Source: Adiantum capillus-veneris | Lineage: Eukaryota > Streptophyta > Polypodiopsida > Polypodiales > Pteridaceae | Direction of reading: 5' to 3' | NCBI GenBank assembly: GCA_014529385.2 | Contig: CM043950.1 | Span: forward strand, 79,540,343-79,604,342 | DNA length: 64,000 bases | Shown here: positions 34,801 through 45,855 of the stretch, one piece after another | How the letters are laid out: each line of letters begins with the position of its first letter | Position numbering within the stretch: the stretch's first letter is position 1 | The notes under the pieces: model-generated | What the model was told of the DNA's origin: nothing | Seen by the model: the letters and a program-made list of their open reading frames with translations, nothing else | Database searches by the model: none | Program-made: the position numbers and the translations under genes

Positions 34801-36085
34801 AACTGGTGTATCTTGAAACAAAACCCCTTTGTAAAACATACCATGGATATTACAAGTGATGAGAAAAAATATCACTCAAGATATAACCTTATAGGTTGGA
34901 AACGTGGTGGTGGACCTCGACAAGTGGTGAAGGATACCATTTAAGATATAACCTTATGGGTTGGACAAGTGGTGGACATTAACACCCAGTTCTTCTTAAT
35001 ATAATTACATAAAGTGGATAAGTGCTGAATCTTAAGACCAAACCACTTATGCTACTAGGTATAATAGGCTAGACAAGTGGTGGACCTTGAATGTAAACAC
35101 CCCATGTACAAAATATCATGGTTTAACAGTGTTTCAATGGAGCCTAGCATCTTGGAGACATGGTAGATCTTGATTCTCTCCATGTTTGAATGGCACCTAT
35201 CTTGGAAAAATGATGGAGGTTACTTCTCTCCATGTTTCAATGGAACCTAGCTTTGACAAGTGGTGGACCTTTGCTTCTCTCTATGTTTGAATAGAGTTAG
35301 CTTGGACAAGCGGTGGACCTCGGAATGAAACCCCTGAGTACAACATATCATGAGCATGTAAAGTGGTGAGAAAGGATACCATTTAAGATATAACCTTATA
35401 GGTTGGACAAGTGTTGGACCTTAACACATAATTCTTCTTAATATAATAACATAGAGTGTACAAGTGGTGAATCTTGAGACCAAACCACTCGTGATACTAG
35501 GGATAATAGGTTAAACAAGTGGTGGGCCCTGAAATAAAACCCCCATGTACAAAATATAATGGGTTTAGGGTATTTAAAGGGATCCTAGCTTAGAGACATG
35601 GTGTAGCTTGCTTCTCTCCATGTTTCAACGAAGCCTATCTTGGAGAAATGGTGGAGCATCCTTCTCTCCATGTTTCAATATATCATAGCTTGGACAAGTG
35701 GTGGACCTTTGATTCTCTCTATGTTTCAATAGAGTTAGCTTGGACAAGTGGTGGACATTGAAACAAAACCCCCATGTAAAACATATCATGGGTATTTCAA
35801 GTTGTGAGAAAAAATACCATTTAAGATATAACCTTATAGGTTGGACAAGTGGTGGACCTTAACACCCAATCCTTTTTAATAAAATGACATAGAGTGGACA
35901 AGTGGTGAATCTTGAGACCAAACCTATCAAGCTACTAGGGATGCTAGGTTGGGCAAGTGGTGGACCTTGAATTTACATCCCCTATGTACAAAATATCATG
36001 GGTTTAGGGTGTTTCAATGAAGTCTAGCATATTGGAGACATGGTGGATCTTGCTTATCTCTATGTTTCAAGTGGTGGACCTTCGA
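31870..36085 (+). repeat. Higher-order satellite-like array, forward orientation (part 2)
   Basis: The core TTGGACAAGTGGTGGACCTT occurs dozens of times within longer sentences containing CATGTTTCAATGGAGCC, CTCTCTATGTTT, CCCCCATGTA, AAGATATAACCTTATAGG and ATGACATAGAGTGGACAAG. Using the marker GACCTTAACAC, copies start at about 32484, 32840, 33273, 33690, 34044, 34478, 34981, 35423 and 35861. The spacings 356-433-417 then 354-434 define a higher-order period of about 1,205 bp. Many overlapping ORFs arise from it (SLDKWWT-like peptides), but no conserved start, stop or domain supports coding. Confidence 0.9.
31901..32094. repeat. 97-bp exact tandem duplication
   Basis: GAGTGGACAAGTGGTGAATC begins at 31901 and again at 31998, and the intervening 97 bases are repeated without visible change. 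This suggests very recent amplification at the left edge of the higher-order array. Confidence 0.92.
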
Positions 36086-36605
36086 TTATTTCCCCATTCC
36101 TAGTCTAGACAACCCATACACTTTGCAACTCTAAAGGTTGGACGAGTGGTGGAGCTTTGTTTATTTCCATGTTTTAATGGATCCTAGCTTGGACAAGTGG
36201 TGGATCTTGGAAAAAAGTCCCCCCTATACAACATAGCTGAGTTTTTTCATGTTTTAATGGAAGAGAGCTTCAACAAATGGCGGAGCTTGCTTATATCCAT
36301 GTGGATTTTAGAACTAGCTTGGACAAGTGGTGGAGCTTTGCTTTTCTACTCTTCATAATACGATGACGTATAGGTTGGCTACATGGTTAATCTTAAGGAC
36401 AAACCTCCCATATTACTAGACATGATAGGTTGAACAAGTGGTCAACCTTCTATCATTTCTCCATGCCTATAATTAGACAATTAGTAGAACTAGCATCTTT
36501 CTATGTTGTCTGGAGCTGAGTTTGGACAAGTAGTGGACCTTGCTACTCTCTTCCCTTTATTTATTAGTTTGAAGTCTCATTATATATACTTTCTTAGATC
36601 TATAT
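36085..36605 (+). repeat. Conserved right-edge module of the array
   Basis: This block (AAAGGTTGGACGAGTGGTGG near 36137 through ATATACTTTCTTAGATCTAT near 36595) parallels 29430-29985 and 57915-58475 in order and content. After 36605 the similarity ends. Three copies with the same order show that the array is bounded by a defined module rather than fading out at random. Confidence 0.85.
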
Positions 36606-37530
36606 ACTTACTCATTAGTTAGGTTACAAGTAGGTATGTAATGTGTTAGCCTCAAGGGACTTTGAATATTGAATAGTAAGAAAGTCAAGTGCTGGTTTGA
36701 AGAACTTTGCTTATCTAAACTAGACTCTAACTCAATAATAAGTTTCTTAAGTTCCACAAATTGTCCTATCTAGGCTCCAAAAGAGTCTTAATTGGTTTGT
36801 GCTAGATTCTAACTTCCTTGATGGGGTAGAATCCTAGAAAAATGAGGCACTATTAGTTTTACCTTATCTCAAATGGATTTTCACTTAAACTAGACTGCAA
36901 TTTAGCACTATAGTATCTTTGTCTTGATAAAGTTTAACACTAGATACATAGTAGTGATATTTAAGCTTCATTTCTCTTCACTTGATCGAGATATGAGACC
37001 ATACTTTCAAGGTCACCACTTGTCTTACCTAAAGACCAATGTGAGACATGGGAGCAAGAAAGCCATCCGATATTGTTTTGAGAACTATTACATAGACAAT
37101 CAATAACTTAAGTAAAGCAAAAAGACTTGGATCTTTCACAATTAATAGCTTAAGTAGAGCCAAAAAGACTTGGATCTTTGACATTTTTTTCAAACTAAAA
37201 AAGCACAATCTAATGCTAAGAAAACTATAAATCACAATTGAAAGTTTTGAACAAGAAAAAGATTAGAAATCTTAATAATAAGGATACTTTTCATTTCATT
37301 TGATGATTACAAATTAAAAGAAAATCTCTCAAGAAATTGATAAACAAAAAATGTAGGTAATTGCTTCATTATTTTGAGCAAAAATATCAAAATATCTACT
37401 GATTGAGCTCCATTTAGTAATATCCTTTGTAAGATCCTACAGGAAGGAAAAAAAAGAAAAATTTGTTAGATACCATGCACATGAGTGTTCAAGCATGTGT
37501 ATCAAGAATATATGACATGTCACTAGTACC
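36606..37530. other. Spacer between array and FCP1-like gene
   Basis: AT-rich sequence with one reversed core-like motif (CACCACTTGTCTTACCTAAA near 37014). It also has a two-unit direct repeat of about 42 bp (AAAAGACTTGGATCTTT at about 37119 and 37164). The orientation of the array motif changes across this interval. Confidence 0.5.
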
Positions 37531-38735
37531 TTAGGGTTGTTTTCTATCCAGACTGAGAAGATTGTTCTCATCTTTCACCTTATTTATATAAGCCTTTGAT
37601 GTGGCTGCCTTCAAAACTCCTTTTGTGCTACAACCCAATTTCCTAGCTAAAGTGGTCAATTGTGATGCTTTCATGCTTTCAATGGGTGTACGCTCCTTTG
37701 CCAATATCTCTTGTATTTGTGCTCTTCTCATTTTATTGCGGTTGCTTGTGTCACTTGTGTCTTCAATGATAGTTTCATCTCTGTCACCTTTTGCAGGTGG
37801 TATTCTTCTTATAAAGAACACCTTAGTTGACCAAACATCATTTTTCTGCTTCCAATACTCCATGATTTGTTTGTATTCACTATCATTTGTCACTATAGGT
37901 TGTCCATAACAATTAGAAGCAATTAAATCACGCACATCCTTTCTCTCATCGAGATGAAACAAGTATGGCAGTAGCTCCTCCCGGAGAATATTGTCAACCA
38001 TCATCTTAGCATCAAATTGTGGTGGAAAAATGCAATTCTTTTCTGGTGAAATACATCCCTTGTAAGGAGAGTCATCAATAAACATTGTTCTTTGTGGATC
38101 ACATTCAAACCCCATGGCAATTTTGTCTAGAGGCTTGAACAGTGCCACAACGTTTAGATTGTCCGGTCTAAACAATTTTTGAGTTTCAGGGGTGTAGCAA
38201 ATATCTTGCGACCAAATTGCAAAGAAAGGCAATGTAACCTCAGCTAAGTTTTTTAGTGCTCCAAGGATTTGATACACATTATTCCGAGTAGCTGTCGACC
38301 AAATTGCAATATTAAACCCTGTAAATTAGTCTTCAAGAATTGGATGAAACCTAGCCTGAGTATAATATATCTTTTTGAATCCATTTGCACTGAGTTGTGG
38401 TGTGAGGATGGTTCAGGGGAATGCTTCAACAATAAACCATTTAAATCGAATATAACTCTAAGCATGGATTTCTTAACATCTACACTACATGAAGTACTAG
38501 CAATTGGCAATAACTCGTGAGTGGACTTTTCAATCTCTTTTGATGTATGTTGCATTTTTGAAGCATCAATTTCTTGGTTCTCATTATTGCAAGCTTGCTC
38601 AAGTTGCACAACACTAGACTCAAGTATAGAGATATCATCCATCTTGGGCACTTCAGAAACCATAGAATCAATGGATTCTATAGTTTTTGACTGAACCATA
38701 GGAGCATTATCCATCCCAGTTTGTGAATCTAAGAA
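37531..38735 (-). pseudogene. FCP1/NIF-like phosphatase-domain gene, copy B (one frameshift)
   Basis: An acceptor-like TTTTCTTAG ends at 38736 and an ATG follows in GGGATGGATAATG. The chain begins with an acidic region of about 100 residues. Next is motif I (VIFDLNGLLLKH, about 38435), with Asn at the second Asp position, as in many plant NIF-like proteins. Motif II (AIWSTATRNN, about 38290) and the DDSPYK motif (MFIDDSPYKGC, about 38070) follow. The tail has a basic, SAP-like segment (SMKASQLTTLARKLGCSTKG). A single-base deletion around 38313-38318 separates motif I from the rest. It is otherwise open to TAG at about 37531-37533. It could be a young pseudogene or a gene with a sequence error; upstream exons are not recognised. 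Confidence 0.72.
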
Positions 38736-38869
38736 AACACACACACAATTGGTATCTCAAAACTCACTAGAATTTAATTCACCATATTTACATGTAGAAC
38801 TCCTAGTAAGAAATCTATTTAAGGTAAAATCATAGTTAGAATCGTTGCAACCATTTTCAGCATTCGTAC

Positions 38870-39130
38870 ACAAAACACCACTTGTCTAAAATACAATCTA
38901 CTAAATCAACATTTTCCATCCTACACTTTATTTAAGATGAGTACTTAAAGTGAAAAATAAAAGCCACAACTTGTTGAGGAAACATGGATACAAGGTCCAC
39001 CAAACGTCCAACCTAGACTACAAGCAAACAATTAGGGATTTGGCTTAGATTTGGATTCAAAGGCCACCACTTATTCAAGTAAGATAGCTCCACTTGTTTA
39101 AGATAGTAATGTTTGAAGCCCCACCACTTG
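38870..39130 (-). repeat. Scattered reversed core motifs
   Basis: CACCACTTGTCTAAAATA (38878), GGTCCACCAAACGTCC (38994), CCACTTATTCAAG (39065) and CCACCACTTGTCCAACCTAG (39121) are degenerate reverse complements of the array core. They lie between the FCP1-like and SET-like sequences, so the motif is interspersed through introns or intergenic DNA here. Confidence 0.65.
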
Positions 39131-39364
39131 TCCAACCTAGACATTGATTAAATTTTGGTAAGATTTATCACAAATCTAGAGTAGAATCAAGATTATATGG
39201 CCAAGGTAATCAAATAAGTTAGACAACACACAAAGCATAAGAGCACTTTAGATTCTCCTTGAGCATAAACTAAACAATAATCAAATGTTACATTCACTTG
39301 AGATTTCATCCATGAAAAATGAAAATGATGCATGTACTTGAGATCCATGTACAATACTTTACAA

Positions 39365-39922
39365 TGTCAAGTAAAGTCATAGTCAGCAAACAACTCTTCT
39401 CCTGCTTCAACTTGACAAATAGTCTCAATGCATACATGGCCATATTCTTCTGACTTGATGTGTGAAGAGGTGCATTTATGCCAAGGTGGCAAATTTGGAT
39501 CAAATGTATAGCGTACGTTGGGACAGAAACTTGTACTGTGAGAACTATTTATATAGCCTGACACATTTCCTTCTTCTACACAACCAATAATGTATGATTG
39601 ATCTTCCTCTTATTCTATGTTTGGATCCTCTAGAAGAGAATATTTAGAAACTCTTGGAAATATTTTGCATATCTTTTTCCATTCTTGAAATCTATACTTA
39701 TGCCCTCCATAGTTTATAATAGTCACACCACTTTCCAGGGCAGTATGCACAAATAGCCCATAGCCAACTCCTTGAATACATGAAAGTCGCACTTCAAAAT
39801 CCACACCGTTAATATGGAAAATTGCATCTTTGGAATAGGAAAAGTTGGTGTCCCAAAAGGACCTTCATGCCAATCATAGTGTGAAATACATCTAGTTTTT
39901 ATATCACTTAACTCCTTTGTGT
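39365..39922 (-). pseudogene. SET-domain fragment (histone-methyltransferase-like)
   Basis: An acceptor-like TATTTGCAG precedes 39922. The chain reads SHYDWHEGPFG, then (after a one-base deletion near 39826-39832) DFEVRLSCIQGVGYGLFVH, the SET-N region. A TAA at 39610-39612 interrupts it. It then continues with GYINSSHSTSFCPNV at the position of the family's FxNHSCxPN, and ends with ETICQVEAGEELFADYDF, the SET-C region. SET domains transfer methyl groups from S-adenosylmethionine to lysine. The NHS cofactor motif is degenerate, so the fragment is most likely non-functional. It lies upstream of the FCP1-like sequence on the same strand, but no splicing between them could be shown. Confidence 0.7.
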
Positions 39923-40079
39923 CTGCAAATAGAAGAAAATATTATGCATAAAATAATGACAAGATCAAAGAAAGATATCATTATTTTATAGTCCAATAGG
40001 TCCATTGTATGGAAGACTTAGAGTACCTCTTACATGGTGCCTCCAAGGTTTCCAAAAAATAAAATCATTGAAAAAAAAA

Positions 40080-41034
40080 GACCACTGTGTCTCCAATCTA
40101 TTGCCCATTTGAAGCATAGAGAGAACCAAGGTCCACCACTTGTCCAAGCTAGACATGGTGCATTGACACAAGGTCCAACACTTATCCAAGAACGCTATAG
40201 TATATGTGGTAACATGGGTTGCGTTGATGCAACAAAAGTAGTCTAGCCTCCTCATCCATCTCTTTTTTCTTGTAGCCTAGAGGGATTAGTTTCAAGGTCT
40301 ATCACTAGTCAGAAACTACACATAGAACATTGATACAAGGTTCCACCACATGTGCAACCTATTATCTCTAGTAGCATGGATGGTTTAATATCAAGATTCA
40401 CCACGTGTCCTACCTATAGTGGTACTACACTTGTCCAAACTTGGTTTGTTGTTGATATCTGGAGGTAATCAAGGGTCCTCCACTTGTCCAAGTTAGGCAT
40501 ATAAAACAATTGCAAGGTCCACCATGTGTACAACATATGATTGATTATAGCATGCATGGCCTTATTTCATGGGTCACCACCTTCTGTCCAACATGTGTCC
40601 AACCTCGGCTCCATTGAATCATAGAGAGAAGCAAGGTCCACCACTTATCAAAGCTATTATTTTCTCCCAATGATTTCAAAACCCATGATACGTTGTACAT
40701 CGGAGGGGGGGGGGGTCTTGTTTCAAGGTCCACCACTTAGCTCAGATAGGATCCATTGAAACATGAAGAGAAGCAAGCTCTACCATTTGTCCAAGCTAGG
40801 TGCCATTGAAACATGAAAACCCCATACTATGTTGTATATGGGGGGTGTTTTTCAAGGTCCACCACTTGTCTAAGATATGGTCCATTGGAACATGGAGAGA
40901 AGAAAAGCTCCACCACTTTTCCAAGCTAGGATCAATTGAAACATGGAGAGAAGCAAGCTCCATTGTTTGTCAAAGCTAGGCTCCATTGGAACATGGAGAA
41001 AACAAGCTCCACCACTTGCCTATTATTGCATAGA
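40080..41034 (-). repeat. Satellite-like array, reverse orientation (left of copia element)
   Basis: AAGGTCCACCACTTGTCCAAGC and variants recur with CTCCATTGAAACATGGAGAG, the reverse complement of the forward array sentences. A G-run at about 40704-40717 interrupts one unit. The array is split by the copia element and resumes at 50526. Confidence 0.88.
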
Positions 41035-41039
41035 GATTT

Positions 41040-41360
41040 TGTTGAGATGTCGAGCTCTACATCTTGAGCTGGCATCCACTATGGGTCTTGGCCGCTTACG
41101 GAATTTACTCACTAGCGCGTTAGGTGACCGACATGGAGGATCTCTGCCAGTGATTCTACAGCTGGACTACACTTATAGTGCTAGCCTAGTACGCTTTTAG
41201 CGAGTTCACACTTAGTGATGGCATGTACATATGTGCTACTTTTCAGTTTTATCACTTAGTCATTTTGTACTCTCTTTTCTGTGAGAAGTAGAAGAACCTA
41301 TCCATCTCTGTGTGCTTTGTGCTTGTCTTGTGTAGCTCTCTTGCATCCTCATTCTTTACA
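41040..41360 (+). repeat. Copia 5' LTR
   Basis: 321 bp, TGTTGAG...TTTACA. It is bounded on the left by TSD GATTT and on the right by the PBS. Contains the promoter of the element; no obvious strong TATA box was seen. Confidence 0.95.
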
Positions 41361-41372
41361 TGGTATCAAAGC
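41361..41372 (+). other. Copia primer binding site
   Basis: TGGTATCAAAGC follows the 5' LTR directly and matches the complement of the initiator tRNA-Met 3' end (TGGTATCAGAGC) with one difference. Confidence 0.9.
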
Positions 41373-41644
41373 CTGGTGCAGGCAAGAGAGGCTAAGAGAG
41401 CAAGAGCATCACAATCCCTTTGTTCGCAATCCACAACCAGATGCCATACAAGTTTTTCGTACAAGTTTCTGAACAGGTCTCCAAAGTGCAGTACACAGAT
41501 ATTTACTGTACAAGTACAATGGTTGTATGTATGCTTGATTGTGAACACTCGCTGAGTGTAGAAATCGTTACAGGTACCACGATAGCAGGTTCAACAGATT
41601 TGCAGGTTTTGCAGATTGCAGCTATTTTGTCTCACTGCTTCAAG

Positions 41645-42600
41645 ATGTCTGACGGTTTCAGTCAGATTGTCACTGAGAAGCTTGAGAAAAATAACTACCC
41701 TGCATGGAAGTTCAGAATAACAAATTTCCTAAAATGAAAAGATTATTGGGACTATGTAGAAGGAGAAAATGAAAAGAAACCAGAGACTCTCGAGGCAAAT
41801 GATACAGTAGAACAAAGGAAAGCTTTGAGGGACTGGAAACAAGGCCAGAGAAAAGTGATGTATTGGCTTTCTATGAGCATCACAAATGGAATGATGGGCT
41901 ATCTACAGGATGCTGAAACCCCCGCCATTGCATGGAAAAACTTAGGCAGAGTGTTCGAGGTGAACACCAAGGCCAGGAAGCTTCAACTAAAGTCGGAGCT
42001 AAATCAGGTTAAGAGGAAAGACCTCTCCATCAATGATTATGCTTTGAAGATCAAGAGTATCAACGAGGCTCTTGGATCTATTAAAGTCTCAGTGGAAGAC
42101 GATGACATTGTCCGTGCATGCTTGAATGGTCAAGGAGATGAGTATGTACATTTCAGGTCTTCCATGAATACAAGAGATGACATCCCCGTGTTCCAATATT
42201 TGATTTCTATGCTTATTCTTGAGGAGAAGAACCTTGACACATCTTCTTCTCATGGCAGAAATAATTCTGAACAGGCCTTCTATTCTAACTCCAACAGAGG
42301 TAGAGGTAGAGGTCGTGGTCGAGGCCCAAGTGGTTGCAGGGGCCAATTTTCGAGAAGGTCAATCAAGTCAAAACAATACAGGTGGTAGGAGAAACTAGTC
42401 TCAAGGCAGGGGGAGTCAAAGAGGTCGTGGTGCAGGATCAAGCAGGCAGCAACATACTGCAGATAGCAGAGAATGTTGGACTTGTGGTGAAAGAGGTCAC
42501 ATGTCATGTGCCTGTCCAAAGGGAAAAGCAAGTGGAAAGAGAGAATAGGGCAACTATGCATCTAGTAGCAGAGATGCAGATGACAGCAAAAACGAGCGCA
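41645..42600 (+). pseudogene. Copia gag
   Basis: Gag forms the virus-like particle and packages RNA. ATG at 41645 opens MSDGFSQIVTEKLEKNNYPA, followed by the usual WKFRITNFLK. A TGA at 41735-41737 then interrupts an otherwise continuous frame that runs to the RGRGRGRG tract (about 42300). The frame then shifts near 42370-42390. In the new frame a CX2CX4HX4C zinc knuckle (CWTCGERGHMSCAC) lies at 42474-42515, preceded by a TAG and followed by another near 42546. Confidence 0.88.
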
Positions 42601-44275
42601 TGTTTGTTATGCAGCATGTAATGAATACAATGACTGCAAAAAATTCCACCCAAGATGATGTTTGGTATGTGGATTCAGGTGCCTCTAATCATATGACGTC
42701 TCGTGGAGAGTGGTTTAGAGATATGCGTGAACCAGATGTGTCAGGCTATGTGCAGACAGGAGATGACACAGCTCACCCCATTGCTCATTTAGGGGACATA
42801 CCTCTAAATACGAAGAGTGGGAAATCAAAGTACTTAGCAGATGTACTTCATGTCCCAAACATTATACAAAGAATCTTGTTTCTGTTGGAAAAATGGTTAA
42901 GAAAGGTTTGTAGGTTCGCTTCAATCCAAATGGCTGTTATGTAGAAGATTTCCAGAATGGCTGTAAGCTGATCACAGAGGGCAAATGTGTGGGCAGAATG
43001 TTTACGCTGAATGTAGACATGCTTGAGGTAAAAGCTGCATTATTTTCACAGGGCACAGGTGTTGTGGCCGATGTTGACCTTTGGCACAAACACATTGGCC
43101 ATGTCAATGAGCAGAGATTGCACAGCATGCAATCAAAACAGATTGTAAAAGGTTTGCCCAAATTCAAGGTGGATGGTATGCATAAAGTGTGTGCAGCATG
43201 CCAGTTTGGAAAACAGTCAAAGGGCTCATTTCCACATGAGCGGAATGTATGTAAAAATCCACTTGAGGTGGTGCACGCAGATGTTTGGGGTCCAACCGAT
43301 ACTGCAAGTATACATGGTTGCAGGTATTATGTCTCTTTCATTGATGACCATACAAGGAAAGTATGGGTCTACTTCATGCGTAACAAAAGTGAAGTGTTTG
43401 GTCACTTTCAGGACTTCAAAGTCATGATTGAGAAGGAGACAGATATGCAAATCAAGACATTGAGGTCAGATGGAGGGGGAGAGTACTTCTCCAATAATTT
43501 TTCAGATTTTTTGCGAATGCATGGTATACGCAGGCTGTTTACATGAAGATATACTCCACAGCAGAATGGGGTCGCAGAAAGGAAAAACAGGCACATTGCA
43601 GAGGTTTCACGTGCATTGATGAATGAAAAGAACATGCCTCATCATTTCTGGGCTGAAGCTGTAAATACAGCTGTGTACATTATGAACAGGACACCTACAA
43701 CTGCGGTGCATGATGTAATGCCTGAGGAAAAGTTTACAGGTACAAAGCCTGATTTGGCACACTTGAAACTGTTTGGCTGCATAGCTTACGTGCATGTACC
43801 AGATGAGTTGCGTAGGAAATTGGATCCTAAAGCAGAGAAATATATTCTTGTGGGATATTCCCTTGAGCAAAAGGGGTACAGGTGCTACAATCCTACTACA
43901 CGAGAATTACGAGTGAGCAGAGATGTAGTCTTTGATGAGATGAGCATCTGGTACAGTAATGCACATGGCACTATTGGGGCTGATGTAAAAGATGATGTGG
44001 TTCTACAAAATGTGAGGCCACAATCACACGTTTTGAGTGGACCACAAGAGTCCTCTTCTTGTGGCTCTGTTGAGAAGCCATGGAATGGTAGACTACGTAC
44101 GCAGGTTACTCCACCAGCAGATACAGGTAATGTATCACGAAAAGGAAAGGAAAAGGTTGATGAACCTCCCTTTATGGTTGATGCATCATCAGAGTTTTCA
44201 CATGTAGACATGGATTCAGATGGTTCTGAACAAAGTCTTGATGAGGAATTTGGAATTCCGGCTGTCAGGACACCT
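42600..44275 (+). pseudogene. Copia protease and integrase
   Basis: The protease active site WYVDSGASNHMTS lies at about 42663-42700. A frame shift near 42885 and a TAG near 42911 follow. The GAG-pre-integrase zinc region (LWHKHIGHVNEQRLH, CAACQFGKQSKG) is at about 43080-43215. The integrase core follows: first Asp in VHADVWGP, second in RSDGGGEYF, and Glu in PQQNGVAERKN. A TGA at 43544-43546 sits between the last two. The GKxxG/LVGYS-type C-terminal region is at about 43850. The frame is then ended at 44276 by the insertion of the 157-bp-LTR element. Confidence 0.9.
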
Positions 44276-44432
44276 TGTTGAGCTATATATGGTATCTCTA
44301 TATATAGCACCTTGGTCCCCTCTATATAAACGCACCTCATGTGATCAATACACACACTTTGGGGCTTGCAGATTGTGGAGTTGTCTCTCTCTCTTCTCAT
44401 CTACCTACACGCTCTCTCCCTCCGTTTCAACA

Positions 44433-44443
44433 TGGTATCAGAG
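44433..44443 (+). other. PBS of the 157-bp-LTR element
   Basis: TGGTATCAGAG abuts the LTR end CAACA without spacer and matches the complement of initiator tRNA-Met exactly over these bases. Confidence 0.93.
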
Positions 44444-45855
44444 TTATGGAGAGCATAGACATGAAAGATAAGTTTCCTCATGATTTTCTTTCTTAAGCTG
44501 ATCAAATAAGCTTTGTTTTTGTGTTTCTTTCTTACTGTGTTAACGTCAACATGAGAGAAACACAATCGGTGTTTTGGTAACCGCAAGACTCACATGCAAA
44601 CACAATCCATGGAAACTTGTTTATGGTTAAGCAAAGAGGCTCGTGTGGCTTTTGGTTTCGGATAGCACAACCATATCGCAGGTATTAACAGTAAACTGAA
44701 CTATGTGCATGGCGGTGAAAGATTGCAGCACCAAGGAGAAAGAGCGCATCCCTTTTTGCAACGGTGAGGAGAAACATCGCTTTTGTGCGTAGATGGTGCT
44801 TTTGTCTGTAATGGTGCTACTTTGCACTGCATGCTTTAAATATGCTAGCGCTTTATTTAAACCTATTGCTATATTTATTGGTTGCGCTTTGGTCTCCTCG
44901 ACTAGTTTATTGTCCTCCACCGCCATACACACCTCTACTTGCATGGCCATCATGAGTTGTTCCGGGCATATTTTTGTCATTTGCTGCATCGCAGAATATT
45001 ATCTATCTCTCTCATGTGCTTCCATCCAGGTCTGAACTAATCCGTGCCTGCAGAGCTTTGACCAAGCGTCATGACTACATCTTGCGATAAGAATAGAAGC
45101 ACTTAGGGAAGTGCGGCAGCTAGCAAATGCGTTTGGAGAAGGAGAAGTCCAGAGGGCGTCCTTGCGACTGCGCTCTACTCTCCACGCTCCATACATTACG
45201 TCAATTTCAAGATAGATTTATTTATTTTTTAACTGTTTACAAGACCTGCAAGCCTGTTTTTCCAGTCATACAAGTCTATTATTAACTGTTTACAAGACCA
45301 GCAAGATTTATGCCTTTCCTTTTGTTGCAATTCATGCTGTATTCCAAGCTTTTGCTCGCTACATTGCCAAGTGCAGGAAGTGACGAGCTCTCTATGCCGC
45401 ACATGGCAGCGCAAACAGACACAAAATATTTCTACCCTTAATAGGGTTCAACTGCCATCACCATATTATTTCAGAAGAGTATGGTAGTTGCTGCGAGGGC
45501 AGCCGGATGATCTCCTTTTGTGGTATTTTTTACTCTCTTCCAATGCTTATTATGCTGCGTTTCACTTGTATGTGCTTGTGGCTTGTTTGTTTTTTGCGCT
45601 GCCATAGTCGTGCATGTGTGGTTGTGTTTCAAGCTGTCTGCAGCCCTAGTGTGGAACCGAGTTCGTGGAAAGTCAAGACTGAGATTGCGTGCAAGAGAGG
45701 GCATAGTTGTGTGTTGCGGGCAGGTCGCATGCGCCCAGGATTTCTTCTCAGGCCGTTGCAGCTTGCTTCAAAAGTGTGCATGGATTATTGGTTTGTAGTG
45801 TGCGTGATAAAAATAGCTTGCGGTTCTCTATTCTTGGCCACACTACCATCTTTAA

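Noticed and set aside
32055-36000. Numerous plus-strand ORFs with SLDKWWT/FQWSL-type peptides
   Set aside because: They are translations of the satellite units in whichever frame lacks stops. Lengths are short, starts and ends are not conserved, and frames change between units.
31870-36605. CRISPR-like array
   Set aside because: Repeat and spacer structure is absent: the intervals are themselves repeated, units vary in length, and the genome is eukaryotic.
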